Shown in pieces: positions 22,342 to 34,130 of a stretch of 64,000 bases of DNA (position 1 is the first letter of the stretch; each line of letters opens with the position of its first letter). The stretch is taken from the NCBI GenBank assembly GCA_023512835.1, contig CM042089.1:14517965-14581964 (forward strand). Direction: 5' to 3'. The stretch is from Taxillus chinensis (lineage: Eukaryota > Streptophyta > Magnoliopsida > Santalales > Loranthaceae). Below the pieces are notes generated by a model. It made no database searches. It saw only the letters and a list, made by a program, of their open reading frames with translations, and had not been told where the DNA came from. A program made the position numbers and the translations under genes.

Positions 22342-22710
22342 ATTGGTAGAAACTGCAAATTATTATACATACCCACACATTAATGCTTTGAGAAAACTTT
22401 AATCAAATTCAATAAACAATAAACCTTAATTACATATTCAAGTTCACCTTTAGGTGATCCCTAAATACATAACATTAACCAATAATGATGCAAATAATAA
22501 ACCCTTTAATAGACTATCAATTATACTAAAGTTAATAATCATATCATCTTTGGATATACAGTTATATTAACTTAATATATTGATAAATCACTATGATATC
22601 ATTAATTATAAGCAATGGTCTACCTTTGGGTCACCTCCTAGCAAAATAATTAATGAACTTAATTATTTGGTAATTTAATTGCATCACATAATCACGAATA
22701 ATTAAAAACA

Positions 22711-22968
22711 TACAATTAAATGTCTAATATCTTGATAAGTCAGGCCACTTTGATGACTAACAAGCTTTATATACAATAAACATTTAATTATATAAATCTT
22801 TAATGAGATATACCTAAAATCTCAAACAAATATAAATATATAATTAAATATCTAAATATTTTAATAAGCTAGGTCACTTTGGTGACTAACAATTTTTCAT
22901 ACTATCGATATTTAATTATACATAATATTATATGAGATATAATTTACAATCTCAAACCAAATAGATAA
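22711..22968. repeat. Tandem duplication, about 128 bp, in the copia leader
   Basis: Two copies of a unit with AATTAAATRTCTAA, then CACTTTGRTGACTAAC, then ATCTCAAAC. The surrounding leader (22342-23171, 24524-24872) is AT-rich with no coding sequence. Confidence 0.65.
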
Positions 22969-23171
22969 TATATTAAAATTTTCTTTTATGTCATGCCTGA
23001 TCTTTTAGCAAATTAAATTCGTAGAAGCATATAATTTAATTTATACAATAATAATCCTTAATCAATCATATAATGGCAATATTTAATGCCCAACAAAATC
23101 AACAATGAATAATATGTATCAGGTGGGTAAGCTTAACAAATACGTCTAATATATACATATGTATATATATT

Positions 23172-24523
23172 TGTTGGATCAAACCTAGAATTTTGATGAT
23201 ACTGATAAAACCCTATGTAATTTGGTTTGAGATCTTTTTATGTAAATTTTAACATGTAGCAAAAGACAAGCGTTAACCTGGATCTTCACTCGTGAGTACA
23301 AAGTTAAGGACAAGATACATAATCATGATCCAGATCAAAGAGAGTGTCGTCAATCAACTTGGTAAATAATCAAGTCATTACAAGATATGGAGTAAGGATG
23401 ATTAGCGCGGGCTAAGCACTTAACGATATAGACTAAGGAATCTGGGTCTTACACTCAAATGGGCTAAGAATCCTAGTCTACAACTCACGCAGAGTAAGAG
23501 AGAAATATGCAGAATAAAGAGCTAAGTCTTTCACTCACACGGACTATGGACAAGAAGATGTGGAGTAAGGAATCCAAATCTTTCATTCACGCGGAGTAAG
23601 GAAGGACTTGTGCGGAATAAGGACCCGAGTCTTTTATTCGCACGGAGTAAGGAATCCGAACCTTTACTCAAGCGGAGTAAGGATGTGCTAATACAGAGTA
23701 AGCCATCCGAACCTCACACTCGCACGGAGTAAGGAAGCACTGACATAGAGTAAGTCATCTAAATTTTTCGTTCACACGGAGTAAGGAAGCGCTGACACGG
23801 AATAACGATTCAAGTATCAAATTAACACTGAGTGAGCAACCACTGACACGGAGTAAAGATCCGAGCTTCATTAACATGGAGTAAAGAACCTTGCAACGGA
23901 TTAAGATGACACTGCTCTAATTAATCAACTCTGCATTCAAAGTCATCGTTGTGTCCCGATGTAAGAAAGACCCGTTGAATATCTAAATCATCTTACACAT
24001 GGATCACACGGAGGTGTGGATAAAGCCTTAAATGCAATTAGGATCACGCAAAGAAATTCAATAGGTATACAGTCCCAATATTTTGAGCTCCACATCTGCA
24101 ACAATTAAAACAGAGGTATTTTCCGAGAACAACTTTAATGCTACACGGTGCTCGGAAAATCCTATTCTAAGAATGTTTATAGGGATGTTTATATATACTA
24201 AGTCTTGTATATTTTCATAGGAGTGCTTACATGTGAAAAAGCTTAGAGGATTTGATTTTGGATAGTGTATGTATCATTGTAAAATAGAGTACTACTCTAA
24301 ACAGAAGAGAGATACTCTTTCAGTAGATCTAAAAGCTTGTACTCAGCTTTAATCTGCTACAATTTGTTATAATTATCTTGTGATAATAATATAAATTACT
24401 TCAACTATTTGGTTGTCTTCTGCATTGATTTTATCTTTAACCAGATTAAGTGTTGCGCCAAAAAGAGTGAGAAGAGTTAGAAAAGAGCCTATTCACCCCC
24501 CTCTAGGCTTCCCGGGACCAACA
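23172..24523 (+). mobile_element. Solo LTR, about 1.35 kb, in the copia leader
   Basis: Begins TGTTGGATC and ends GGGACCAACA, so the termini are inverted (TGTTGG/CCAACA). The flanks are ATATT and GTATT, a 4-of-5 match for a target duplication. CCTATTCACCCCCCTCTAGG near the right end is common at the U5 end of plant copia LTRs (from memory), which gives plus orientation. A short polyadenylation-like AT stretch and TATA-like GTTTATATATA occur near 24189. There are no internal genes and no partner LTR. Confidence 0.75.
23395..23900 (+). repeat. Interspersed GGAGTAAGGA repeats in the solo LTR
   Basis: The core CGGAGTAAGGA, with variants such as AGAGTAAG, recurs about a dozen times at intervals of 30-60 bp. 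It alternates with AATCCGAACCTTTCACTC-type spacers. It resembles an ordered array but the spacers are themselves related, so it is a degenerate minisatellite. Confidence 0.7.
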
Positions 24524-24872
24524 GTATTTAATTGTTTCTTGGAATTAACAAAAACATGAGTCGTACTATTAACAACACCAAAAGCTTAAAAGTAAGACAC
24601 AGAATTTGCCATATTTGAAAAGAAACCAACATCCAATTTGCCATGCATTTATAACAATTATTATTCAATTGTTACTTTTATGTCAAAATTAAATTTCACG
24701 GCCATGACATACAATTACTAAATCAAAACAAATAAAACAAACGTGATTTATGAATTCACTCGGCAAAATGCGTTCTTTCAAAATTCTGGTCAATTAATAT
24801 GTTCGAAAAAACAATTAAAAAGAACAAAACTTGATTTACGTTCCAGGCAAATAATAATTCTAATGCAAACCT

Positions 24873-24884
24873 GCTCTGATACCA
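24873..24884 (-). other. Copia primer-binding site
   Basis: Minus-strand TGGTATCAGAGC, an exact 12-base match to the initiator-Met tRNA complement, two bases from the 5' LTR. Confidence 0.9.
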
Positions 24885-24886
24885 AT

Positions 24887-25279
24887 TGTAAAAATTTAAT
24901 ACAGGATCGTTCATGCCTAGAATTATTTAATAGAAACTATAAGTCTTAATCAGAAGCATACCTGGATTCATGAGTGAATTAAAGGAATTGCTTTTATCAC
25001 CTTTCTACTTCTCTTTACTGTCGTTCTGTGATAAAGAAGAACTACCACCATACGTACGTTCTGTGTTGCTTTAAAACCTAATTGAAGCGGAAAAAAAAAT
25101 ACATGAATATATATAACTCTACTGTTTCCAATTTCTATTAAGTCCAACAACCTTCATATTGGGCTTTCATTAATTTAAAAATGGTCTTTTAATTACATGT
25201 GGCCCATTAATAGCATGTAGGACCTTTTAACTACATGAGCCACATAATAAATTATTAAAAATAAAATAATAATCCAACA
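24887..25279 (-). repeat. Copia 5' LTR
   Basis: Pairs with 6472-6865. The minus-strand start is TGTTGGATTATT and the plus-strand left end is TGTAAAAATTTAATAC. Confidence 0.88.
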
Positions 25280-26511
25280 ATATCCTAATAAAATATTATA
25301 TGCGGATTATGATTAAGAAAATCAATTGATAAAGCTCTTTTTTCATTATTTCTCATATGAGTTCCTTTTTTATTATTTCTGTCTATGCTTATTTTCGTTA
25401 TTTTTATCCACACTCTTTTTCACTAATTATTCTATAATAGACCACCAATGCTCGGTTTTGTCAAATTGAAGAAATTTTAGTGAGTTAAAAAATATTACAA
25501 CAACAATGCAGCAACTATGTGAGGACTTGTGTCCTAGTCCTAAGAGTTAGAGGTTGTAAGGTGTCTTCTTGTAATGACTCGTCTTTAGGGAGGTGCGGAG
25601 TTAGTCATTGATGTGGTTGGGCAAGGACTTTTGGCCTAGACAGTTAGCAGGAGTTCAAGGGCACAGTGCCTCTGCAGGGGTCAAGGGGGCAGCGCCCCAA
25701 AAGCCAAATTATTCTGGAGAGTGATCGACGTGGTCGACATGGAAGGATGGTTGGTTGATGCTGACTAGAGGAGATTCCAGAGAGTTTGATCAATATGAGA
25801 TGAATTTCGAGTGGGGTCGATGTGTGGTCGACATGGTCGAGGTCGACTAGAGCAGTTTCTCGAGAGTTTTTTCATGTGTGTTGGTCGATGTGTGGTCAAC
25901 ATGGTCGGCCCAGCTGTAGATCGACCCTATTCAAGGTGGAAATTGGTCGGCGTTGTGCTTGGTCAACGCGAGAAAAGGGTTGTCGATGTGGTCGATCCCA
26001 TTGTGTTTTTGATCGACGTCGACCCTACGGCAGCACATTTTTGATATACATTGTATTTTTCTACGATTTTAGGGTTTTTTGGGGTTTTGTTTTTGAAAGT
26101 CATCGAGAGAGAGAGAGAGAGAGAGAGATCTTAATCAGTTCAATCGTCATTGTTGCATTCTTGGAAGAGGGAGGCACTTATAGGAGTGGGGCAAGGAGCA
26201 AGGAAGATCCTTCGAGCCGAAACCCTAACACGGTCGGATTTGAGGTAAGTGGTTGTCCTATTGAATCTGTCCCAGAAGTTGTGGAAGTTCTAAATGATGG
26301 CATTTTGAACTTTGTTTTGATAAAACGGTTCTGGGAACAATCGCGTTTTGATGTGTGATAATATTGGGAATTATTGATTTATATGGGTGTATATTGAGGT
26401 TTCTATTGAGGGAACCACATGTGTTGTTTACTGTTACTTTAACTACACTACATTGCACATATTTGTACTGAGCATATTTTGGAAGAGATATTGGGTTGGT
26501 CTATGCAGACA

Positions 26512-27759
26512 TGTCACGCCCCGAATTTCGAACCCGGAGAAAACAGTTCGTGACTCCCCTTTACCCACCCGATGGGCAAGGGGTTGGGACAAGTAACTCC
26601 ACACAGAACAACACAAACATCCACTATAGATATTTAGAAAAACAAAATCATGTATTTAATAATTTCAAATCACAATTAAATGTTTACAAACCAAACATGC
26701 CTTTATTACAGTCAAAACCCTCTTACAATCTTTCCCCACTGGGTTACATCATTTTCCACTAGGGTTGCAAAGTCCCACAAAACATCATAACATAAAATAA
26801 CATTTAAACAAAGCAACATGGCAGAACTGTCTTCCACCTTGGTATTCCCACCTAACGCCTGTAGGTCCCTGAAAAGAAAAGAAACAGTAGGAGGAGTGAG
26901 CAACCACAGCTCAGTAGGGATCAAGTCTCCCCAACCCATCCCATGCTCCTATCATCTACATGTCAATGTGTACTAGTGCAGTGTCGTGATACAAGTATGT
27001 ACAGGTTTTATACAACTTAAATAAATATGACAACATGCAAACCACAAGGGCAAACACAACTATTTCTACAGCCACATAGGCTCACAATCATAGCCACATA
27101 GGATCCACGGCCACACAGGCCCACAATCAGCCACACAGGCTCACAACCAGCCACATAGGCTCACAACCAGCCACACAGGCTCCACAATCAGCCACACAGG
27201 CTCACAACCAGCCACACAGGCTCCACAATCAGCCACACAAGCTCACAACCAGCCACACAGGCATACAATCAAATACATAACATGCATCTCAACCACACAG
27301 GCATAAAATCAAACACATAGCATGCATCTCAACCACACAGGCATAAAATCAAACACATAGCATGCATCCCAGCTACACAGGCATATAATCAAATATATCC
27401 CCCCCCCCCCCCCCGGAAACGGCTAGGTTTCCCCACGTGAACCTATAGCAGAACGAAGCCTAACGTACAACACAGACATTCCCAATGGCCTCTAAGACCC
27501 ACTGCCACGCAACGAACCCCAAAAGTTCACACCAAACAAAATGTCATTGAAGGCCAACATCCATATAGGAGATCACACCTATATAAATTTACATATCTAT
27601 ATTATAACAACGATAGTACTCTACAAATCATCCACCATAGGGCCTAACCCCGGAATGGGTACTAGAAGAAACAGAACCCCTACCTCTGGAAGATCCTCCT
27701 TGCTCCCACGCTAGACGTCGTCCACCCACACTAGTCACCCCTGCAACAACGACCAAGAG

Positions 27760-27807
<48 letters not shown>

Positions 27808-28389
27808 GCGACGGCTACGGTGGCTAACAACAAAAACCTTAAACCTAAAACAAAGAGGACTCCTCCTCCTTATATAGACACCTCAACATCAAAACGACGT
27901 AGTTTTAATTAAGTGAACCCCATCATCAAAACAACATAGTTTTGATTAAAACATGCTACAACCTTCCCGTATCCACACAGAACAAAATACACACAATTCA
28001 AACATGCCCCTTTGAGAAAAGATTATTAGAATAACAAAACCAAAGTGATGGTGCAAAAACATGGTTGCACGCCATATTGCACGTGATATCCCCATATCAC
28101 GTGCAACTCCAAATGATGTGAAATTCTACCCCAAGCTTCTTTGAATCATGTAGAAGGCAGGCATGCAATAATCTCCTTGTATGTGATAATGCACGTGATA
28201 AAGCCATTGTCACGTGCAACCTCTAACAGCTCCCTCTCGGGTTCAAATCTTGCCTCTAGCTTGCTCATCATAATACAAGGTGTTCTAGCCAATGTGTGTG
28301 GGAAGAAAACTCCCTAAAACCGAACAATTGTCACCCCAAAAGGCAAAAGTGTGACTAACTCCTCACATCCCAAAACACGGGTCATTACA
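26512..28389 (-). mobile_element. Gypsy-type solo LTR nested in the previous one
   Basis: The minus-strand start is TGTAATGACCCGTG at 28389 and the end is CGGGGCGTGACA at 26512. The perfect target duplication AGACA flanks it (26507-26511, 28390-28394). At 1878 bp it has no coding sequence. It contains minisatellites, a 16-base C run (27399-27414) and a CT run (27761-27806). The U5 end is the same type as in the Tekay-like LTRs. Confidence 0.9.
27060..27395. repeat. Minisatellites in the nested solo LTR
   Basis: First block (27060-27260): a 20-22-bp unit CAGCCACACAGGCTCACAAC. Second block (27265-27395): a unit of about 43 bp with CATAAAATCAAACACATAGC, then ATGCATCTCAACCACACAGG. Confidence 0.85.
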
Positions 28390-28817
28390 AGACATAACCC
28401 CTACTGAGCTATAGTTTGCTCACCGACCTTTAATGTCTTTTCTGCAGGACCTAGTAGGCGTTAGGAGATTACACCGCCGAGAAAATATGACTATTTGATT
28501 TCTTGTTTCATTTAAGTTCATATAGAATGTTTGGGGATCAGGACTTATGTATTCATTTGACATTGGTTTATTTATTTGAAACACCATGTTTTGGGGCTGG
28601 TGATCCTATTTATCATGTAAGACTATTTTATTACATGAGTGATTTTTCTTCTATAATTTGTGTATGTCATGTATGAGATTGTAGCAGGTTTTGGGCAGCA
28701 CCCTTGTGAGAGCCCCATTAGGTGACCATTCACCAACCCCTTGTCCTTCTGGGCGTGAGACATGGGACATCACTAACCGGTTTCTCGGTGTTGGGAAATC
28801 TGGGGCGTGACAAACTA

Positions 28818-29560
28818 GTAGAAGGACAACAACGACTGTTCAATTACATGTACATCATAGACGAAAGTGATAAAACCATGTATGGTTTTAGGGAAGATGA
28901 AGATCGAAGTTTATGGAAAAGGCCTTAAGGACATTAGAATTTTTTTGCCCCACAGTATCACTCTCTCTCAAATTTCTTCCAGTGTTTTTTAGCATCAAAA
29001 CTTTGCAAAGTGCTCCATGGAAGCTCTCTTATATATTGGTTTTGGTGAGCATATAAGAGAGTAATGGGATGATTATTCGCTTCCCTAATCCATAAGAAAG
29101 GTTTCTTGGTTTTTTTGGAGCAAGATTCTTTGATTTCCAAAGTCACAAGGGCTACTGTATTCTGCCGAGGTCAGTAGGGTATGACATTTGGGGCACCCAT
29201 GTTTCTTTGCGAATATGATGAATTAACTCCAATTAAGAGTATCAATATGTAATTTCTTTGTTGAAAAAGATGAATTCTAAAAGGAATTGAACTAACTCGA
29301 GCTAGATTGAGAGGTTAATAGCAAAATAAAATCAACTGAAAGGGAATCTGGAGTCTACACCTGAGGTCGGGACTATGTAACCCACAACTTGCACTTAAAC
29401 AAAGGTTACCAGGCTTAGCGACCGATACAATTAACCGCAGCCGCTATTGTTTAACATGCAACATGCACCTTATTTATTACTTCATTACAGAAATACTATA
29501 TGAGTATCCATAGTTGAGAGAACTTTTTATATATTCTAAATGATGTTGGCAACGTTATGT
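28818..29560. other. Intergenic DNA, nothing recognised
   Basis: No open frame with family resemblance. The frame at 28958-29146 is short and unsupported. Confidence 0.5.
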
Positions 29561-29599
29561 TAATGAGGCCCCAATTATTTTCTATAATTAATTAATTCA

Positions 29600-29910
29600 A
29601 ATCTTAAAAATAGCTTCTTAAGACCCCGAACTCTAAATCATGCTCAATTACTGTCAAAATTTTCAATTTAATGAGTACATTATAATTCAGATATTTTCAT
29701 TCACAAATCACGGCTAATATACAAAGTCATCTAAAAATACAATAAAAATCTCATAAATCAGTAGTTTTTCAAAGCCCTGACTCCAAATCATGTACAAATA
29801 CTGTCAAAACACTCATATCAATGGTTACATCAATTTTTAGATATTTTCATCCTCAAAACAGTGACTATCGAAGAAGGTCACCCAAAACATGAGTCCTTAC
29901 TCATAAAATT
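29600..29910 (-). repeat. Old gypsy-type LTR fragment with internal duplication
   Basis: AACTCTAAATCATGCTCAAT, then TACTGTCAAAA and AGATATTTTCAT, parallels the U3 start region of the LTR at 2570-2694. The block ends CCCAAAACATGAGTCCTTAC, a decayed TGTAA.GACTCGTG start on the minus strand. About 130 bp is present twice (29620-29755 and 29775-29905). Confidence 0.5.
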
Positions 29911-29937
29911 ATAAGTGAGGAAGAGAAACTAATGACT

Positions 29938-30890
29938 CGTTTAATACGCGGGAATAAAATTGAAGGGGATGAAATTAACGTAGAATGAAATGTAATGGGA
30001 ATGAGAATATGAATGGTTTATTACCTTACCAATGAGTTGCATATAATACAATGGATAGAATAGTTTTTACAAAATTACAAAAATATCCATAGAAATAACA
30101 CTTGGCATTGTCATCTTCGTCAACCCCCACCCACTCGCCCTGGCTTGAATTTCAAGTTCAAAAGTGCAAAAAACAATACCAAAATTTGAATTTCATGTAA
30201 CTAATAATTAAATTTTATACATAAACATTTTACAAAGCCACCGAGAATGATAATCATACTGACAACACGAATCGATGTACCTTGTTCATCAAACTCCTCT
30301 AGTAGGAAATCGAGGTATCTTTTCCAGTTTAGCTCCGACTCCAAGGAAAGGTTGGGAATGGGAGGAGGAGACAATGAAGACCGTGGCTGGACGTGGTGGC
30401 AACGCCTCTTTCGCGGTGACAGAGGATTAGAGAGGAGGTGGCAAATGTCATAGCGTTCGATAGGGAGTGAGTTCCAATTGATGAGGGCGTCATTATCGAA
30501 GAAAAGCTTGTGTCGAGCAACCACCGCCAAATCTACTACCTCTTTAAACATGATGACCGTCTTCGTCATCCCCCGTGCTTGGCCTAACATTGTCATTATC
30601 AACCCCACCACCCCCCCAACGTGCCCTAGCTTCATCAAGTCCCCTACCTTCTTCTGAATATATGACAATTCACTTGGTGCTTTCCCTGCGGATGAATGAA
30701 GGGTACAGTTGTAAAGTTGATTAAGGTAATGACTCAATACCAAGGAGGGGACAGGATAATCAACATTACCTTATTCAGGGAAATCTTCATCACAAGGTAA
30801 TATATCATTACCTTCCCTTGTGCGTACCAAACATAAAAATGGGAATGGATTTCATTCTATTGCATTTCATTCTTGTATACCGTACATGCT
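29938..30890. mobile_element. MITE-like or Pack-type element with an unknown ORF
   Basis: The left end GTTTAATACGCGGGAATAAA and right end ATTCTTGTATACCGTACATG are roughly inverted. Both are followed inward by AATGRAAT-rich sequence, typical of some plant MITEs. Inner ends of the same kind (TGCGTACCAAACATAA at 30819) suggest nested copies. A 180-codon minus-strand frame (30201-30743) fills the middle. It has no domain I recognise and is richer in GC than its surroundings, so it may be a captured fragment. No target duplication established. Confidence 0.4.
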
Positions 30891-31329
30891 ATAAGGGAAT
30901 ATTTATAGTTGTTCATCCACTTTGAAATTAATTAACATCATAATAACAATTATTATAATAATAATTTTTTTGCCAGAGAAGAAGAAAGGATTCATTATTT
31001 TTAGTACTAGAATTAAAAACACCTACTTTTTCTCATCACTGAAAAATTAAAGGATACATTTGGTATCATGATATTATTTTTAAAAACAATAGATCAGATG
31101 AATTTAAAAGTATTTATAAGTTATGAAAATTCATTTGAGCCCACATTTTTTAAAAACAATCATATTTTGAAAAATAATCCACCTCTGCCAAACGTAAAAC
31201 TAGTTATGTGTATTAAAAAACCATCTGAATCTATGGTTTTTAAAAATAATTCTGTTTTCAAAAAGAATGTTGTTCACAAAATAAAGCCAAAATGTCACTA
31301 TTATTCTTCGTTCTTCTAATTGAATCACT

Positions 31330-31930
31330 AAGAGCACTAGTAGCAGATTCCCTATAGAAGTCTATTTTCCTATATTTAGGGGAAAAAATTAAAAAGTCAT
31401 AAAATTATTCCCACAACAGATACCCTATATTTAACTTTCTTCATGGGATTTGTATAGTGTTTCTCAATGTATTGAGAAGTATTATTCACTGTCTATAATT
31501 ATTAAATTATATATAAAAAAAATTCTTACCTCTCTCTTTCATGGAAAATGATTGGGTGTCTGTTGTTAAAGCACTAATAGCAGACATTTAATCATTTTTT
31601 TCTAAATTTACATATTTAACTATTTTTGTTTATATATGTAAATATACATCATAATAGATTCCTTAAATCACTCTCTATAACATTAAAATAATATTTTTTT
31701 ATTTTTTATTTAATAATGATTTTTTTTATAATTTAATATAAAATAAAAGTAAAATGTTTTAAAAAACGTAAAAAAGAGAGGTGAGATAAATTTTTTATAT
31801 ATAATTTAATAATTATAGAAATGAATAGTATTTTTTAATATATTAAAAAATATTATACAAAGATGACTAAAATAGAGAAAATTGATTTGGATCGTGTTTG
31901 GAATCTATTAAAAGAAGACTATAAAAAATG
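31330..31930. repeat. AT-rich inverted repeat, MITE-like
   Basis: 31440-31550 (TATAATTATTAAATTATATA then CTTACCTCTCTCT) is repeated inverted at 31768-31860 (AGAGAGGTGAGATAAA then TATAATTTAATAATTATA). The start AGAGCACTAGTAGCAGA recurs as AAAGCACTAATAGCAGA at 31569, so two related copies may be nested. Confidence 0.5.
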
Positions 31931-33720
31931 ACTAAAATAGTAAAATATATTATAAAAATGTATACAATATCAAAAATATCGCATATTGTAATTATCGAGT
32001 GATACTAAAATTAGATAAATATAATGACAATGTTTCTAACTTAATTAACAAGCTTAAGGGGGTTTACTTGATCAAAATGTTGAGAATTTAGGATTACATA
32101 TTATTATTTTTCCTGGGTTGTACGTGAAGGTCTTCGATGAAATTGTATCATAACAGTGGTATTCCCAAAATACCATTGTTTTGAAAAGACTTCAGGAGAT
32201 CGCTTTTCATCATTATTATTGTTGTTAAATTTTATAATTTGTCACATTCATGTGCCGTAGAGTAAAGAATTTTAAAAGAAAATGACAAAATTAGACAATA
32301 AGTATGAAATAATCGGGTCCAAATTATCTGCACCGTTCTTTTTAAAAAATATTAATATTACATTGCATCCTACTTAAATCATCACTGCAAGATTTCAACT
32401 TCATCAAATGTACTTTCAACACGACCCCCCTTCATTCGCTTTTTCATAACACTAAGCGATTTATTTATTTATTAACTTTTACGGTTGGGCTGGCAATGCT
32501 TGGGCTTCTTAGGAGTGGGCTATTCCGTCTTTTTCGTTTTGTTTCGCAATGTGGGGTGGGTTAGCACAAAAACGATTTTAAAATTTGATCTCGGGAGTGA
32601 AGAACAATAGTAGGTAGGGAATATTTTGCTCGGTCTACATTTTATTTAATTTTAATTATTTATATTTATAATTTTATTATATTTTAAATATTATTAATAT
32701 TTATTTTATAACTATTATTTATAAATTTTAACATTTTAAATAATATTTATTATTATAAATTAAATTATTTTTACTAATTTTTTAGGTAGTCTAAAAAATT
32801 AATTTAAATTAAAATTATTCATATGGACAAAACTAATAAGAAACAACATGGAACCTTCATTGTAAGTCTCGCTGGAGTATGAATATTTCACCCCACTTAC
32901 ACATGAAATAAGATATAATCTTAAAATTTAATCTACCACCTGAACAAGATTAGAAGATAATAGTAAATTAATCCTGCTTCCTTCATTCCTTTTCCATCTC
33001 TTCCTATTCCTTCTCAATTTGTACGAAATTTATTATAAGTTATTGGCTTCGATACAAGTTTCCAGCTCAAAACTAAAAACCAAATTGAACAACTACTAAA
33101 CTAAAAAATTCAATCGAAGTATTTAGGTTCTAATTTACAATGTAAAATTTTTAAATTAAAATAATTAAAAAAATCAAGTTTTAATACTCAAATTTAATAT
33201 TTTTTTAGAAATCAAATTCCAATCAAATAATTAAATTTATTGTAAAATTAAAACAAAATTATTTGAGTTATTTTGTGATCCAATTTTCAAATTTTCATAA
33301 TTGTGAGCACTTGCAATTTGAGGTGGAATATTTCTTCCTGATTTTCAATCAAATATTTATTGCTTTACATTGTTTTCTTTTCTTCTCTTTATTGCACTAT
33401 TGGTGTGTAATATATAAGTACCCTTTTAAACAATAAATGTCATTTTTTAATAGAAGCCAACATACTAAATATTTGATTTATTGTTTTTTATAATACATTT
33501 TATTTTTGCAGCAATGATATGAATCCATTAAAATTTTCAAATATATCATTTATTTTTTTCAAATATAAAGTTTCTCAAAATATAATGCTAATGTAATAGC
33601 TAATTCTCTCAACAAAGAAAATAATTTTCCTATAAAAAAATTAATGAAATTTATGTTTTTTAAAATTATTATTTTTAAAACTTAAATCTTCAACTTAATT
33701 TTATATTTACATTGTTAATG
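31931..33720. other. AT-rich intergenic DNA, nothing recognised
   Basis: Long A/T stretches, no open frame of note and no repeat ends that I can place. Confidence 0.6.
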
Positions 33721-33724
33721 TATA

Positions 33725-34130
33725 GGCCTACAAGTGAGTTGAGTTGAGCGTGCTTAGTCGAGTACGATCCGAGCTTGTATAATAATCGAGTTGAATTGAG
33801 TTAAACTTACATAGTATCGAACTCGAGCTCAAGTTGAGCTTAGTCGAGTGGGTATCGAGTAAGTTTTCAATTATGTCGCTTATTTAAAGACATATACTTA
33901 TAAGTAAGCAATGTAAGTCAAACTTATAAGTAATTGAATCGAGCTGAGTTGAGCTTATGTAATAACTGAGCCAATCTTAAATAGTAATGAGCTGAGCTTG
34001 TATAACGTCGAATTCAATTAATGTACTCTTCGCTCCATACTCACTTAACTCGAATAAGCTAAGCTTGTATAGCGTCGAACTCAATTAATGTACTCTTCGT
34101 TCGATACTCGCTTAACTCGAGAGTACATTA
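33725..34130. repeat. GAGTTGAGC-rich repeat with a 67-bp tandem duplication
   Basis: GAGTTGAGCTTAGTCGAGT-type words recur throughout. Within it, 33991-34057 is repeated at 34058-34124 (GCTGAGCTTGTATAACGTCG against GCTAAGCTTGTATAGCGTCG). Such sequence is common in dispersed plant repeats. Class not determined. Confidence 0.55.

Larger units (their letters stand above)
6472..25279 (-). mobile_element. Ty1/copia LTR retrotransposon, decayed, carrying two nested insertions
   Basis: Two LTRs of 394 bp (6472-6865) and 393 bp (24887-25279) flank pieces of gag, protease, integrase, RT and RNase H in copia order (integrase before RT), all on the minus strand. An exact primer site for initiator-Met tRNA lies inside the right (5') LTR and a polypurine tract inside the left (3') LTR. 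Removing the Tekay-like element with one TSD copy (9329-20411) and the solo LTR with its TSD leaves about 6.4 kb, a normal copia length plus a long leader. Stops and frameshifts are scattered through the coding part, and the LTRs differ at many sites. No perfect 5-bp TSD is seen (flanks CTAAC and ATATC). It is an old, inactive copy. Confidence 0.92.
25518..28812 (+). mobile_element. Gypsy-type solo LTR, split by a nested solo LTR
   Basis: Starts TGTGAGGACTTG and ends GGGGCGTGACA. It is flanked by a perfect 5-bp duplication AACTA (25513-25517, 28813-28817). Without the nested element it is about 1.4 kb. Its end (CCAACCCCTTGTCC...GGGGCGTGACA) and an internal start at 25570 (TGTAATGACTCGTC) align with the Tekay-like LTRs, so it belongs to a related family. 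It contains a GA run (26105-26128). No internal genes. Confidence 0.88.

Noticed and set aside
23395..23900. CRISPR-like spacing of GGAGTAAGGA
   Set aside because: Spacer sequences are mutually related and irregular in length. It lies within a solo LTR.
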